64,000 bases of DNA from Alteromonadaceae bacterium 2753L.S.0a.02 (GTDB lineage Bacteria > Pseudomonadota > Gammaproteobacteria > Pseudomonadales > Cellvibrionaceae): NCBI GenBank assembly GCA_007827375.1, contig VISH01000001.1, positions 434,001-498,000 of the forward strand. Reading direction: 5' to 3'. The notes under the pieces are model-generated. The model was not told where the DNA came from. It saw only the letters and a list, made by a program, of their open reading frames with translations, and did not search any database. Positions 53,090-62,392 of the stretch are shown here, in pieces; position 1 is the first letter of the stretch; the number at the start of each line of letters is the position of its first letter. The position numbers and the translations under genes are program-made.

Positions 53090-53584
53090 TTAAATTTCAA
53101 CGAGCGTCGCATTGGTGTGTGTGAGCACCGGCACGAAGAGTTCGCACTCGAAGGCACCGGTTAGCGCATTATAGGCCGCAGTCGGTGCGAAATATTCAAA
53201 AGCGGGGCGTAGCCCTATATCCTGTCTCGCTGTGGGCAACCAAGTGCGCAGCAAAACACGCCATGCCTGCGCCATGTGCTCCACATTGCCCTTAAAACTC
53301 AAGGTCGCGTATTCTCCGCCAGGAAGATTTCTTAAAAACGCACCACTGGGGGGTATAAAGTCATCGGGCACTTCCACACAGGCATCGTAGCGGCACTCAC
53401 CCTGTGGAGTCACATCGGGGTCGTCGTACCAAATACCGTATCGGGGTAAGTGAATCAATTGGTGTTCGATGGCCCAGGGAATATAAATGTCCTTCCAGAA
53501 ACTGGCGATAGCCTCACCATAAACCCCAACATGGCGTAAACACGCCAGTGTTACAGGTTCACGCTCAACCACTTTTATTTGCAC
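53090..53584 (-). CDS. GyrI-like small-molecule-binding domain protein
   Basis: A 164-residue single-domain protein. The start MQIKVVEREPVTLACLRHVGVYG matches the effector-binding domain found in AraC/Rob-type regulators and GyrI (SbmC), here without a DNA-binding part. Further marks are YDACVEVP and PGGEYATLSFKG. Stand-alone forms bind or hydrolyse small toxic molecules; the substrate is unknown. It is divergent from the Na/Pi symporter gene. Confidence 0.85.
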   Translation of the reverse strand: MQIKVVEREPVTLACLRHVGVYGEAIASFWKDIYIPWAIEHQLIHLPRYGIWYDDPDVTPQGECRYDACVEVPDDFIPPSGAFLRNLPGGEYATLSFKGNVEHMAQAWRVLLRTWLPTARQDIGLRPAFEYFAPTAAYNALTGAFECELFVPVLTHTNATLVEI

Positions 53585-53884
53585 CAGTTTCTCCCCGAAT
53601 ATCCTATTAACCCTGGAGATAATTCAACCCTAAGGATACATTCTCGCCGCCGCTCTCACTGAGATAGGGCCTGAGGTTTTCGTATCAAATAACACCCCAA
53701 GCATACACGTGTTTTCTCCCCGGAAGTTAAGTGGCAATCGTACAATCGCCCGGGGTATTGATGTTTCGCAAAGCAACTGACACTAACACAATTGCTCTGT
53801 GCAGTGAGTTTTGATTTGCGCCACAACGCCGCAACGCAAAAGCTTCTATTATTAAGGAAACACCAATAATTACCCCACGATTAC

Positions 53885-55555
53885 ATGCCTGCACTAGAAC
53901 ACCCCCTCGAAATTAGCGTATTACTCACCGGTTTACTCGGTGGTCTGGCACTCTTCCTGTACGGCATGCGCAAAATGTCGGATGCCTTAAAAACCGCAGC
54001 CGGCGACGGTATGAAGAATTTGTTGGCGAGCCTCACCAGAAACCGCTTTACCGCGGCACTGGCGGGCACAATTATTACCGGAGTGATTCAGTCGTCTTCT
54101 GTGACTACAGTGCTAATTGTGGGTTTCATTTCAGCGGGTTTGTTAAATTTATCGCAGTCCATTGGTGTCATTATTGGAGCCAACATCGGCACAACCATTA
54201 CCGCCCAGATCATTGCCTTTAAGGTCTACAAATATGGCCTGTTAATGATTGCGAGTGGCTTTTTTGTTGAGATACTCGCGCGCAAAAAACGCACCCAACA
54301 TTGGGGCACCGCGCTCATGGGGCTTGGGCTGCTCTTTTTTGGGATGCAGTTAATGAGCGACGCCACCGGACCGTTGCGGGAATGGCCTCCCTTTATTCAC
54401 GGAATGCAAAGCATTAGCTCACCTTTTGCCGGTGTTTTTATCGGGATGGCCTTTACCGCTGTGGTGCAGAGTTCGTCAGCCACAACCGGCATCGTCATTG
54501 TACTGGCCAGCCAGGGGCTTCTGTCACTCGAACTGGGTATCGCGATTTTATTCGGCGCAAATATCGGCACCTGTGTTACCGCAGCCCTCTCGGCGTTTGG
54601 ACGCCCCAGGGAAGCGGTACAGGCCGCCTGGGTACACATTATTTTTAATGTCGGCGGTGTACTGTTGTGGATATTTTTTATACCCCAGTTTGCCGAGCTG
54701 GTACGGCTCTTGTCACCGGCATCGCAGCACCTGGATGCGACCCAGCGTTTAGCCGGCGAAGCACCACGCCAGTTAGCGAATGCTCACACCATTTTTAATA
54801 TTATTAATGCAATTTTATTTATTGGTTTTACCGATCACCTGGCGCGCCTCGTGGAACGCCTCGTACCGCGAAAAGCAAAGCCACAGCAAGCTGTGGCGAT
54901 GTATCTCGACAACATCTATCTGGAACAACCCGCTTTAGCACTGGACCAGACGCGACGCGAAATTCTGCGCCTGGCGAGGCTTGGCCGGGCCTCTCTTTCG
55001 CGTGTATTCCGTGTGGTGACAGAGGGCCGCGAAGAGCAGGTGCAAGAACTCGCCAAAGCCGATTCGCAAATGGATGCCCTGCACGGTGAAATTATTCGAT
55101 ATTTGGGTAAGTTGTCGCAACGCAATCTGGTAGAAGACCAATCGGAAATTCTGGCTGACTATATGGCCATTGCCAACGACCTGGAAAGCTTCGGCGATGT
55201 TATTCAGGACAACCTCTTGCACAACGCTATGAAACGTTTGCGCCTGAATATTCAGATCAGCGTAATAACGTTGCAAACGTTACAGCCGGTTTACAAAAAA
55301 GTGTGTGAAAGTTACGACCAGATACTTCTGGCATTGGAACACAACGACCAACAGGCCGCAAAGACCGCCGCCAAGAGTAAAAAAGACGTTCACAAACTCG
55401 CCGAAGCCGCCACCAGTCACCTCACAAAACGCTTGGCGGCAACAGAACCAAACCGCGTTGCGGCCTTTAAAATAGAATCGGATATTATCGAGCATCTGGT
55501 GCATATCAACCTGTTGATTCGTCGCATCGCGCGCAATCTCAGCAAGGTCAGTTGA
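53885..55555 (+). CDS. Sodium/phosphate cotransporter family protein (NptA/YjbB-like) with PhoU-like C terminus
   Basis: A 556-residue membrane transporter with two inverted-repeat halves, each with the Q-S-S-S motif (69-72 and 195-198) near GANIGT segments, as in the Na/Pi symporters. About eight helices span residues 10-330. The C-terminal 200 residues (from about 340) are helical and resemble PhoU. It imports or exports phosphate using sodium. The ATG at 53885 lacks a clear ribosome site, so an alternative start is possible. The 300-bp upstream region, divergent from the GyrI-like gene, holds no clear Pho box. Confidence 0.88.
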   Translation: MPALEHPLEISVLLTGLLGGLALFLYGMRKMSDALKTAAGDGMKNLLASLTRNRFTAALAGTIITGVIQSSSVTTVLIVGFISAGLLNLSQSIGVIIGANIGTTITAQIIAFKVYKYGLLMIASGFFVEILARKKRTQHWGTALMGLGLLFFGMQLMSDATGPLREWPPFIHGMQSISSPFAGVFIGMAFTAVVQSSSATTGIVIVLASQGLLSLELGIAILFGANIGTCVTAALSAFGRPREAVQAAWVHIIFNVGGVLLWIFFIPQFAELVRLLSPASQHLDATQRLAGEAPRQLANAHTIFNIINAILFIGFTDHLARLVERLVPRKAKPQQAVAMYLDNIYLEQPALALDQTRREILRLARLGRASLSRVFRVVTEGREEQVQELAKADSQMDALHGEIIRYLGKLSQRNLVEDQSEILADYMAIANDLESFGDVIQDNLLHNAMKRLRLNIQISVITLQTLQPVYKKVCESYDQILLALEHNDQQAAKTAAKSKKDVHKLAEAATSHLTKRLAATEPNRVAAFKIESDIIEHLVHINLLIRRIARNLSKVS

Positions 55556-55571
55556 GCCCCCAGAAATTCAG

Positions 55572-56948
55572 CTATTTTTTTGAAGCTGCTTTTAATCGGT
55601 TCAACATAATTTTGGTGCTGGTTTTCAAGCGCTCAATCGAACGCGCCAGCTCGCCAATTTCGTCCGAACGCGAAGTTTCTGCTATTTTTAAATCGAGATC
55701 TTTACCCTTGCTGATTTGCTCGGCAACCAAGGTTAAGTGCTGAATCGGTTTTGAAAAACTACTCGATAGCACATAGGCTACAGCCACAACGAACATCATA
55801 AAAACAAACGAAGCCATAATGTTGCGCTTTATAAGCTGGCGCACCTGCTGTTCGATTTTGGACTGCTGTACCGCAACCGTTTGCGAAATATTATCGATAT
55901 AGGCACCAGAACCGATAATCCAACCGGTGGGTTTGTGCAGTTTTACATACGAAATTTTTTCGGTACGTTCGCTTAAACCATTGGGTGTCGGTTTCGGCCA
56001 CAAATAATCCACAAACCCCGAATCGTTTGCGGCTGTAACCTCTGCAAATGCCTGAAATAAATTCTGGTCAACCCCCAGAGCATTATTAAATTTGGGATCA
56101 TCCAATACTGTGCCATCCAATTCTGGCAGTGTGGGATGCATTATCATTGTAGGGTAAGGCAGAGTATTGTCGTTAATCCAAAAATAGCCGGTGCCATTGT
56201 CGTAGCGCATGCCTTTAACCGTGGTAATAATGCGCTGCTTAATATCTTCTTCGGCATCGTCAATATAAATACCTGTCCCTAAAATCCAGCCCCAGTCATT
56301 GTGACGACGCACATAGGAAAGCTTTGGCACCATCTCATCGGTAACGCCATCTTGCGTTGGTTTCGGCCACAGGTAATCGACATAGCCATCAGGGCTTTCA
56401 CGGGTAACGTCAACAAATGCCTGAAAAAGATTTTTCTCTCTGCCCAGGGCATTGTTAAATTTCCGGGAATCTAAAATTTTACCGTCGAGCGTTGGCACAG
56501 TGGGGTGCATGACCATGCGGGGAAAGGGTTGCCCGGTATCATTTATCCAGATGTATCCAGTGCCACCATCAAAACGCAGAGTTTTAATTTCTTCTTTGGC
56601 GGCAAACTGGGCTTCCTCAAGTGAAATTGTGCCGCGCGCAACACGCTCTTTGTAGCGCTTAATAATGGCATCGCCTGAATCAAGAATATCGCTAAGGCGT
56701 TTGCGATAGTAATTACTTAAAAACTCTACCTTGGAAAGATTCTGGTAATTGGAATCGATCGTTTGATAGGCCACCTCCACCAAATCGGTAAGATGGTTTT
56801 TAATTTGCTCCAAGGCTTCGCCCCGGTAGGCCGCAATGCGCGCATCGCCCTGAGCACGAATGTTGTAAGCACTAAGCAGCGTTACCAAAACAACCATCGC
56901 CAACAAAGTGACGGTGGTAAACAACATGATTTTTAATCGAATAGTCAT
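55572..56948 (-). CDS. Double-Cache HAMP membrane sensor without output domain
   Basis: A 458-residue protein with a transmembrane helix (about 7-28), two tandem single-Cache-type domains (about 35-210 and 215-375; each has a GGTGY or NGTGY block, then NPTMxMHP-like MVMHPT or MIMHPT, and a later D-Y-L-W-P-K-P), a second helix (about 380-402) and a HAMP-like segment, ending at residue 458. There is no chemoreceptor signalling tip, kinase or GGDEF part. It could be a truncated receptor or a sensor acting through partners. It follows a 94-residue gene by 15 bp, so the two are likely an operon. It converges on the Na/Pi symporter gene. Confidence 0.85.
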   Translation of the reverse strand: MTIRLKIMLFTTVTLLAMVVLVTLLSAYNIRAQGDARIAAYRGEALEQIKNHLTDLVEVAYQTIDSNYQNLSKVEFLSNYYRKRLSDILDSGDAIIKRYKERVARGTISLEEAQFAAKEEIKTLRFDGGTGYIWINDTGQPFPRMVMHPTVPTLDGKILDSRKFNNALGREKNLFQAFVDVTRESPDGYVDYLWPKPTQDGVTDEMVPKLSYVRRHNDWGWILGTGIYIDDAEEDIKQRIITTVKGMRYDNGTGYFWINDNTLPYPTMIMHPTLPELDGTVLDDPKFNNALGVDQNLFQAFAEVTAANDSGFVDYLWPKPTPNGLSERTEKISYVKLHKPTGWIIGSGAYIDNISQTVAVQQSKIEQQVRQLIKRNIMASFVFMMFVVAVAYVLSSSFSKPIQHLTLVAEQISKGKDLDLKIAETSRSDEIGELARSIERLKTSTKIMLNRLKAASKK

Positions 56949-56963
56949 AACGGCACAATATTA

Positions 56964-57248
56964 TTAAGAAGTTGATTTGTGGGGCCTGTAAACAGTAAGT
57001 GCATCCAAGTCGTAGACTTTGGAGATAAAGCGTTGTCTATCTTGTGGGTCTTCTATCGCTTGCGAGAGGTGCGTAAGGTATACGTGAATATTGCGTAAGC
57101 TCGGTTTTTTATTGGCTTTCTTGGCTTTTGCAATCCAGAATCGCAGTGATTCTTCGCTCAGCAACTCTGCGACGGGGCCGACTTCTTCGGCGAAGAGGTC
57201 GTTGATTGTTTGCAACAGATCTTTAAGACTTACGTGTTGGGTCGCCAT
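56964..57248 (-). CDS. Small helical protein upstream of the Cache sensor
   Basis: A 94-residue protein from the ATG at 57248; the frame extends nine codons further to a weak start. MATQHVSLKDLLQTINDLF at the start, a basic KAKKANKKPS stretch and a polar tail ending YRPHKSTS. It is largely alpha-helical by eye and has no signal. I recognise no family. It is 15 bp before the Cache sensor on the same strand and may be its cytoplasmic partner. Confidence 0.55.
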   Translation of the reverse strand: MATQHVSLKDLLQTINDLFAEEVGPVAELLSEESLRFWIAKAKKANKKPSLRNIHVYLTHLSQAIEDPQDRQRFISKVYDLDALTVYRPHKSTS

Positions 57249-57836
57249 TTCGATACTCTGTGAAGAGCAAAGCAATACTCTGCTCGAAATACCTAACGCT
57301 TATTAGGTTTTATACGCAGCAATCCCTTCACCGAAACGCTCCCGCAATACCGCTGCTTAACGGCGATGTCGTGTTGACTTGCCTTTTGACAGAAAAAATT
57401 ACACAAACTGTGGTGCTGGACTTACCTCAAGTGCGCGAATTTTTGCTGCAGGACCGTTAATGATGACAAAGATCACCCAGAACAAGGTATTATCTTTTAG
57501 TCTAGATATTACAATTTTATGGCTATTTAAATCTAAAAAAGCGAAATTTACCTGTCGCGCAATCCATCCACAAATTTAACTGTCAAATTCTTGTCGTCGA
57601 AATCCAAGAACAGTTGACCACTCACACCCGACCGTTGATCAATAATTTTAACGTAATAGTTACTTTTCACGACAATAAGGGAGCATTGGCGCTACCATCA
57701 ATAGGGACTTGAAACCCAATTCAGCGTCAAAAAAAGACCCATAACCCCAGGATCGGCACGACCTGCATGTTGATGCACAAGCACCATGCCTGCCCTACAA
57801 TAGGGGTAATTATTCCGGTGTACACTCACAGCAACT
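57249..57836. other. Intergenic region before the solute-binding-like gene
   Basis: About 590 bp, AT-rich, with no supported gene. A single GGGACTTGAAACCC-like string (57701-57718) resembles part of a CRISPR repeat but occurs once only. Short open frames at 57260-57460 and 57379-57579 lack start signals. It must contain divergent promoters. Confidence 0.5.
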
Positions 57837-58769
57837 ATGTGCCAATCTAACCTCGACAGTCGATTGATTACCCTCGTTTTAGCGCTTTTTTTCTCTGCAA
57901 CCGTGGGGGCTCAAAATTATGATTACCGGTATTTCGACTGGGGCGAAACACCCAAAAGAGACAACTACGAGTATATGGCGCTGCAAATGGCGCTTGAAAA
58001 AACCCGAAGTTCGCACGGCGAATTTAGTCTCGAACGTGTGGTTCGTTCCGTTTCACGTAAACGTGCCATGCGTGAGATAAACGTGGGAAAAATTATTAAT
58101 GTGCGCCCCGGCCCCTGGTTAAAAGGCGACAATGAAAACAGGCCCGAAGCAGAAATAAATCTTCCTGTGGAAATACCCATCATGCAGAGTTTGCTTGGCT
58201 ATCGCAGGCTGATTGTTCGAAAGGAAGATTTACCCGTATTTAACAAGATAACATCAAAACTGGAGCTGCAGCGCTTAGTCGCTGGGCAGGGCCAGGGTTG
58301 GGTAGACATGTTCATTTACAACCACAACAAATTCTCGGCCAGCGACAGTGCAGAAGTGGTTGAGAATCTGGTACCGATGCTCGCCAAGCAACGTTTTGAT
58401 TACGTACCTATGAGCGTGGTGGAAATCGATAGCTTGATTAATCGGGCGGGAGATATTCAAAATCTCGTGGCTGAGGCTCCCAACATAACCCTTTACTACC
58501 CTCTGCCGGTAATTTTTTATGTGAGCATCAACCGGCCGGAGCTCGCGGAACGATTGCAACGCGGTTTAACTCTCGCAAGCGAAGACGGCAGTATGGAGGC
58601 CCTGTTGCGCAAACAGTTTGCCGCAGAAATTGCCAAACTGGAAAGCCCGCACAATCGTTTTATTGTATTGGAGAACCCCTTTCTCCCTAAAGCAGCCAGG
58701 GTACCACCTCCCATTTTTGATAAGTCTATCGACCAGGAACTTCCTGGCAAACCAAAATTTAAACCCTAG
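57837..58769 (+). CDS. Periplasmic solute-binding-like protein (type 3 fold)
   Basis: A 310-residue exported protein; signal MCQSNLDSRLITLVLALFFS, cleavage near VGAQ. The mature part has the size and layout of the SBP_bac_3 periplasmic binding fold (for example LLGYRRLIVRKEDLPVFNKI, then RFDYVPMSVVEIDSLI and a LALASEDGSMEALLRKQF-like C terminus). Many such single genes in Gammaproteobacteria have no linked transporter. I see no ribosome site before the ATG. Ligand unknown. Confidence 0.65.
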   Translation: MCQSNLDSRLITLVLALFFSATVGAQNYDYRYFDWGETPKRDNYEYMALQMALEKTRSSHGEFSLERVVRSVSRKRAMREINVGKIINVRPGPWLKGDNENRPEAEINLPVEIPIMQSLLGYRRLIVRKEDLPVFNKITSKLELQRLVAGQGQGWVDMFIYNHNKFSASDSAEVVENLVPMLAKQRFDYVPMSVVEIDSLINRAGDIQNLVAEAPNITLYYPLPVIFYVSINRPELAERLQRGLTLASEDGSMEALLRKQFAAEIAKLESPHNRFIVLENPFLPKAARVPPPIFDKSIDQELPGKPKFKP

Positions 58770-58923
58770 GGAAGCTCTGAACTTTATTTCGAGATAAGCC
58801 AGACTCCGAAAATCCTGCGTATAATCAGAGCTAGAAATATTGGAGTACACCTAAGGTTTGCAAGACATTTCCGTCAGTTACTGAGACAATAATCCATCTT
58901 CTGAACTCTTCCAAGGACAGCCC

Positions 58924-59832
58924 GTGAGCGCCTGCAAATCATTAACGAAAACACTAATAGCTGTTGTTGCCATAGCTCTTGCACTGCTGCAGTCTTGCTC
59001 CAACGTGTCAATAAACTTGCCCCCAATCACAGAAAGCGCCACAGGCAATCACCAGCCCGGGCGGGTAATATGGCATGATCTGCTAACACCGGATTTGAAC
59101 GCGGCAAAACAATTTTATGGCGAGTTGTTTGGCTGGCAGTTTAAAACAGTGCCTATGTTTCAGGGAGTCAGTAACTCGGGAAGCTACACATTAATTTTAC
59201 TTAACGGTAACCCCATCGGCGGCCTGATAGATACCACTAAACTCCGCAGAGACGTTAACTTGACCCAGTGGGTTTCGGTATTTGCAAGCGCAGATATCGA
59301 AGCTACGGTTAAACGGGTTCAACAGCAACAGGGCACCGTGTACACAGCCCCTACATCGCTGGGTAAGCGCGGTGAAATCGCCATAGTGGCCGACTCCCAA
59401 GGCGCATTGTTTGCCGTGTTACAAACCCAAGACGGCGACCCGCCGGAATCCGAAGCCGCACTTGGCGGCTTTTTATGGAATGAACTTTGGACCGAGGATG
59501 TGAGCCTTGCAAACACCTTTTACCGCGATTTATTTAACTACCAAGAGCAGGCCATCGTGTTAAAGGGAAGTGAAACCTATAAATATTTCAGTACTAACAA
59601 CAAGCCTCGAGCGGCTGTTGTAAAAAACCCCATCCCAGATTTAGATCCCACCTGGGTAACTTTTCTTCGCGTTGAAAATCCAGAAGACATTGTCGCTCGC
59701 GTTCCTGCGCTGGGTGGCGAAGTTTTACTGGATGTCCAGAACAACCCAATCGGTGGCAAGCTGGCCATTATTCGCGACCCCAGTGGCGCTGGGTTTGTTA
59801 TTCAAACCTGGGAATACAAATCATGGAATTAG
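58924..59832 (+). CDS. Lipoprotein with two VOC (glyoxalase/bleomycin-type) domains
   Basis: A 302-residue lipoprotein starting with GTG at 58924 (AAGGACA upstream); lipobox LLQSC. Two vicinal-oxygen-chelate domains follow (about 45-165 and 175-300), with the VIWHDLLTPDLNAAKQFYGELFGW and LWNELWTEDVSLANTFYRDLFNY blocks typical of the family. The function is unknown; metal-dependent turnover or drug binding is typical for the fold. It overlaps nothing and is followed at once by a small lipoprotein gene. Confidence 0.85.
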   Translation: MSACKSLTKTLIAVVAIALALLQSCSNVSINLPPITESATGNHQPGRVIWHDLLTPDLNAAKQFYGELFGWQFKTVPMFQGVSNSGSYTLILLNGNPIGGLIDTTKLRRDVNLTQWVSVFASADIEATVKRVQQQQGTVYTAPTSLGKRGEIAIVADSQGALFAVLQTQDGDPPESEAALGGFLWNELWTEDVSLANTFYRDLFNYQEQAIVLKGSETYKYFSTNNKPRAAVVKNPIPDLDPTWVTFLRVENPEDIVARVPALGGEVLLDVQNNPIGGKLAIIRDPSGAGFVIQTWEYKSWN

Positions 59833-59834
59833 TG

Positions 59835-60011
59835 ATGATAACAAAGCTTTTTAAACACACGCTGGCGACTGCAATAGTGCTTGGCTGCCTGATGCTTAGT
59901 GGCTGCAATAATGTCGCCGTATACGGTGGTGTAAGCGTCGGCAGTTCCTGGGGTAGTTACTCGGGAGGACGCGGAAGCATGAGCGTTTCTGTATCAGGGC
60001 GAATCCGATAG
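59835..60011 (+). CDS. Small lipoprotein, glycine/serine-rich
   Basis: A 58-residue lipoprotein from the ATG at 59835; a frame from 59823 overlaps the VOC gene. Lipobox LSGC, then a short mature part with VYGGVSVGSSWGSYSGGRGS. It is only two bases after the VOC stop, which suggests translational coupling. No family recognised. Confidence 0.6.
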   Translation: MITKLFKHTLATAIVLGCLMLSGCNNVAVYGGVSVGSSWGSYSGGRGSMSVSVSGRIR

Positions 60012-60024
60012 GGAAATGCCTCAC

Positions 60025-61956
60025 TTATAACGCCCTATAAAATGGTTCCGCCGGCAACCCGGTGTTATCCATTAAATTAGCGTTTTCCGGATTGTCGTCC
60101 CAGGCGTAGCAGACGGCAGAAATTTTTATGTCCGGCTCCAAGCTCAGCGTCACCTTGCTTCCCTTAAAGCTCCCGGTAACCGCATGGTAGCGCCCCTCGT
60201 TATCAACAATTTCAAACCCTTGAACCGCACCACCATCTCGCGTTGCTAATTTTTTAGATGTTTTAAATAAAATTGTTATGCGATTGTTTTTTTGTTTAAG
60301 GGACTTAAATACCGGGCCTCGATAATGAATTTTGTGGAAACCATACGTTTGATTGAGTGCGATGTTGGCGAGGCGCGTGCCCACCGTTTTTTTATCGCGC
60401 GGGTGAATATCCTTCGGGTTGCCGACATCGATAATAACTGCCTGCCCCGTGTGTGGCAGTTTTAAGGCCTGAGTTTGCGTTTCCCGCAAAATCGCCCAGG
60501 GTCTGCCGTATTCGCTCTGTTTACGGGTTTCGTAATTTGCCAATTGAACCCAATAAAAAGGTAACTGCGGATTTTGCCAGCCTTCGCGCCAGTCGTTAAT
60601 TAAACGCTGAAACAAAGATTCATAAGCGTAAGCGTCCCCCACATTATTTGCGTTGGATTCGCCCTGGTACCAAATGACACCTTTGATTGGAGTGTGAAAT
60701 AAGGGGTACAACATTTTGTTATACAAGGCGGTGGGAATGTAGTTCGCATCACCCAAGCCACCAACTGTGATTTTATCAGGCCTTATCTGCCACGCCCCCG
60801 CCAACGAATATCGGGTTCCCGCGCCGGTTTCTACAAATAATAAGGTTTCATCGCCGTAAAAACCGCCACCACCACCGGTGTCTTCAACGCGCACCGCAAC
60901 GGTATTTTTACCGGGATGTAAAAACGTGGCAGCAACACTGTATTTACGTTTTACATCATAGGCTTGCGTGCTGCCAACCAACTCGCCGTTAACCCAAGTG
61001 GTGTCGTTATCGTCGATGGTACCCAGGCTCAGTAACAGCGGCTGCCTCGCCTCCTCGAGCGACAACTCAAACGTTTTTCGATACCAGATCACGCCATCAA
61101 CGTCGACGAAATTTTGTTGTTCCCACAACTTGGGTGCTTGCAAACTCTCCCACTTGCGGGTATCCAATTTAACGGCACTCCAGTTCGCAGTTGCCTCGCC
61201 AGATTCCATGGTGGCAACCACGGCCCCAGGCCATTTCTTAAGGCGCTGCATGAGCTGTTCGGTTCTCACGCGGGATTCCGCAATACGTTTATCGATGTAG
61301 GCCTGCGTTTGCGCTGCGGGAAGACCCAAAGCTTGCGGGCTCATCCAGGGCTCGATGCGGCTGCCGCCCCAATTGCTGGAAATCAAACCAATGGGCACTG
61401 CGGTTTTTTGATAAATGCGTTTTGCAAAGTAATAACCTACCGCAGTGAATTCACCACTGGTATCGCCCTGTGCAGTTTGCCACTGCCCGGGCAGCAGTTC
61501 GCTTTCAGGTGTGCGCGCCCAACTGCGCGCCACCTTAAATTGACGAATCTCAGCGAGATTCGTTGCAGCCATTTCTGCGCTGGCATTTTCGGTGTTGCGC
61601 AGCACCCACTCCATGTTGGATTGCCCGGAACACAGCCACACATCACCAAAAAGCATTTGCGTTTTGGTAACTCGATCGGTTCCTGCCACCACCATAAGGT
61701 CAATCGGGCCACCCGCAGGCCGCGCTGAAAAAGTCACCTGCCATTTTCCGTGGGCATCACTGATTGTTGTTAACTGCTGCTCCCCCAAAGTGACTGATAC
61801 GTTTTGATTAGGCAGTGCGCTGCCCCAGACGGGAACCGGTGTGTCCCGTTGCAACACTGCATAATCATCAAGCTGACTTGGCAGCTGTATTTCAGCAGCG
61901 CTGAATGAACAACACAGGAGTGTGCACAGAAGTGCGGCAATGTTGGTTGATCGCAT
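60025..61956 (-). CDS. Sialate-O-acetylesterase-type carbohydrate esterase with inserted beta-sandwich
   Basis: A 643-residue exported esterase of the SGNH fold. The ATG at 61956 (or two codons earlier) gives a signal peptide ending CSFSAA. The catalytic Ser113 is in CSGQSNMEW; the D-x-x-H pair is in NPKDIHPRDK near the C-terminal third. Between them is an inserted galactose-binding-like beta-sandwich (WYRKTFELS, then TWVNGELVGSTQAYDVKRKY and GKNTVAVRVED), as in glycosidase GH2 N-terminal domains. Members remove O-acetyl groups from sugars. Divergent position next to a GH10 xylanase suggests deacetylation of xylan or its oligomers. Confidence 0.85.
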   Translation of the reverse strand: MRSTNIAALLCTLLCCSFSAAEIQLPSQLDDYAVLQRDTPVPVWGSALPNQNVSVTLGEQQLTTISDAHGKWQVTFSARPAGGPIDLMVVAGTDRVTKTQMLFGDVWLCSGQSNMEWVLRNTENASAEMAATNLAEIRQFKVARSWARTPESELLPGQWQTAQGDTSGEFTAVGYYFAKRIYQKTAVPIGLISSNWGGSRIEPWMSPQALGLPAAQTQAYIDKRIAESRVRTEQLMQRLKKWPGAVVATMESGEATANWSAVKLDTRKWESLQAPKLWEQQNFVDVDGVIWYRKTFELSLEEARQPLLLSLGTIDDNDTTWVNGELVGSTQAYDVKRKYSVAATFLHPGKNTVAVRVEDTGGGGGFYGDETLLFVETGAGTRYSLAGAWQIRPDKITVGGLGDANYIPTALYNKMLYPLFHTPIKGVIWYQGESNANNVGDAYAYESLFQRLINDWREGWQNPQLPFYWVQLANYETRKQSEYGRPWAILRETQTQALKLPHTGQAVIIDVGNPKDIHPRDKKTVGTRLANIALNQTYGFHKIHYRGPVFKSLKQKNNRITILFKTSKKLATRDGGAVQGFEIVDNEGRYHAVTGSFKGSKVTLSLEPDIKISAVCYAWDDNPENANLMDNTGLPAEPFYRAL

Positions 61957-62392
61957 AGTCATTCTCTTTTTTATTTTGCGCCAGGTAAGCAAGTCACTAT
62001 TTTACGATGCAATTGCGGCGGCGGTAATACGCAGATTGCGGTGCACTAATTGCCTTCTGATTGGCTTGTATTGCGCCTGATTACAGCACCAACAACAGTC
62101 GAACTTAGCGGATAATAAATACCCAAAAACTCTACTACTTTACTACCAAGAAGCCGCTGCATAAAAGTTAATCAAAATTTGTTCTAAATCCTTGTGGATA
62201 ATTTAATCGATGTGATAATGTGTCCACTGTGGCGCGAAAATAAACATATACCGTACATATCGATTAAAAATCATTCGTAAAGCGCCCAGAAAAATAATAC
62301 TAAAGAATTGTTTTTCTAAAAACTAAATTAGCACTTAATTATTGTTTCTTGTTTTCAACTTTCGTTTTTCCTTACCAGTAGGAGGTTAAAAA
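61957..62392. other. Divergent promoter region, esterase / GH10 xylanase
   Basis: About 435 bp, AT-rich, with the strong AGGAGG site of the xylanase gene at 62380-62385. I saw no clear inverted repeat or regulator site. The shared region suggests co-control of the two genes. Confidence 0.5.

Noticed and set aside
57701..57718. CRISPR-repeat-like string ending GACTTGAAACCC
   Set aside because: Occurs only once, with no second copy at a spacer distance and no cas genes.
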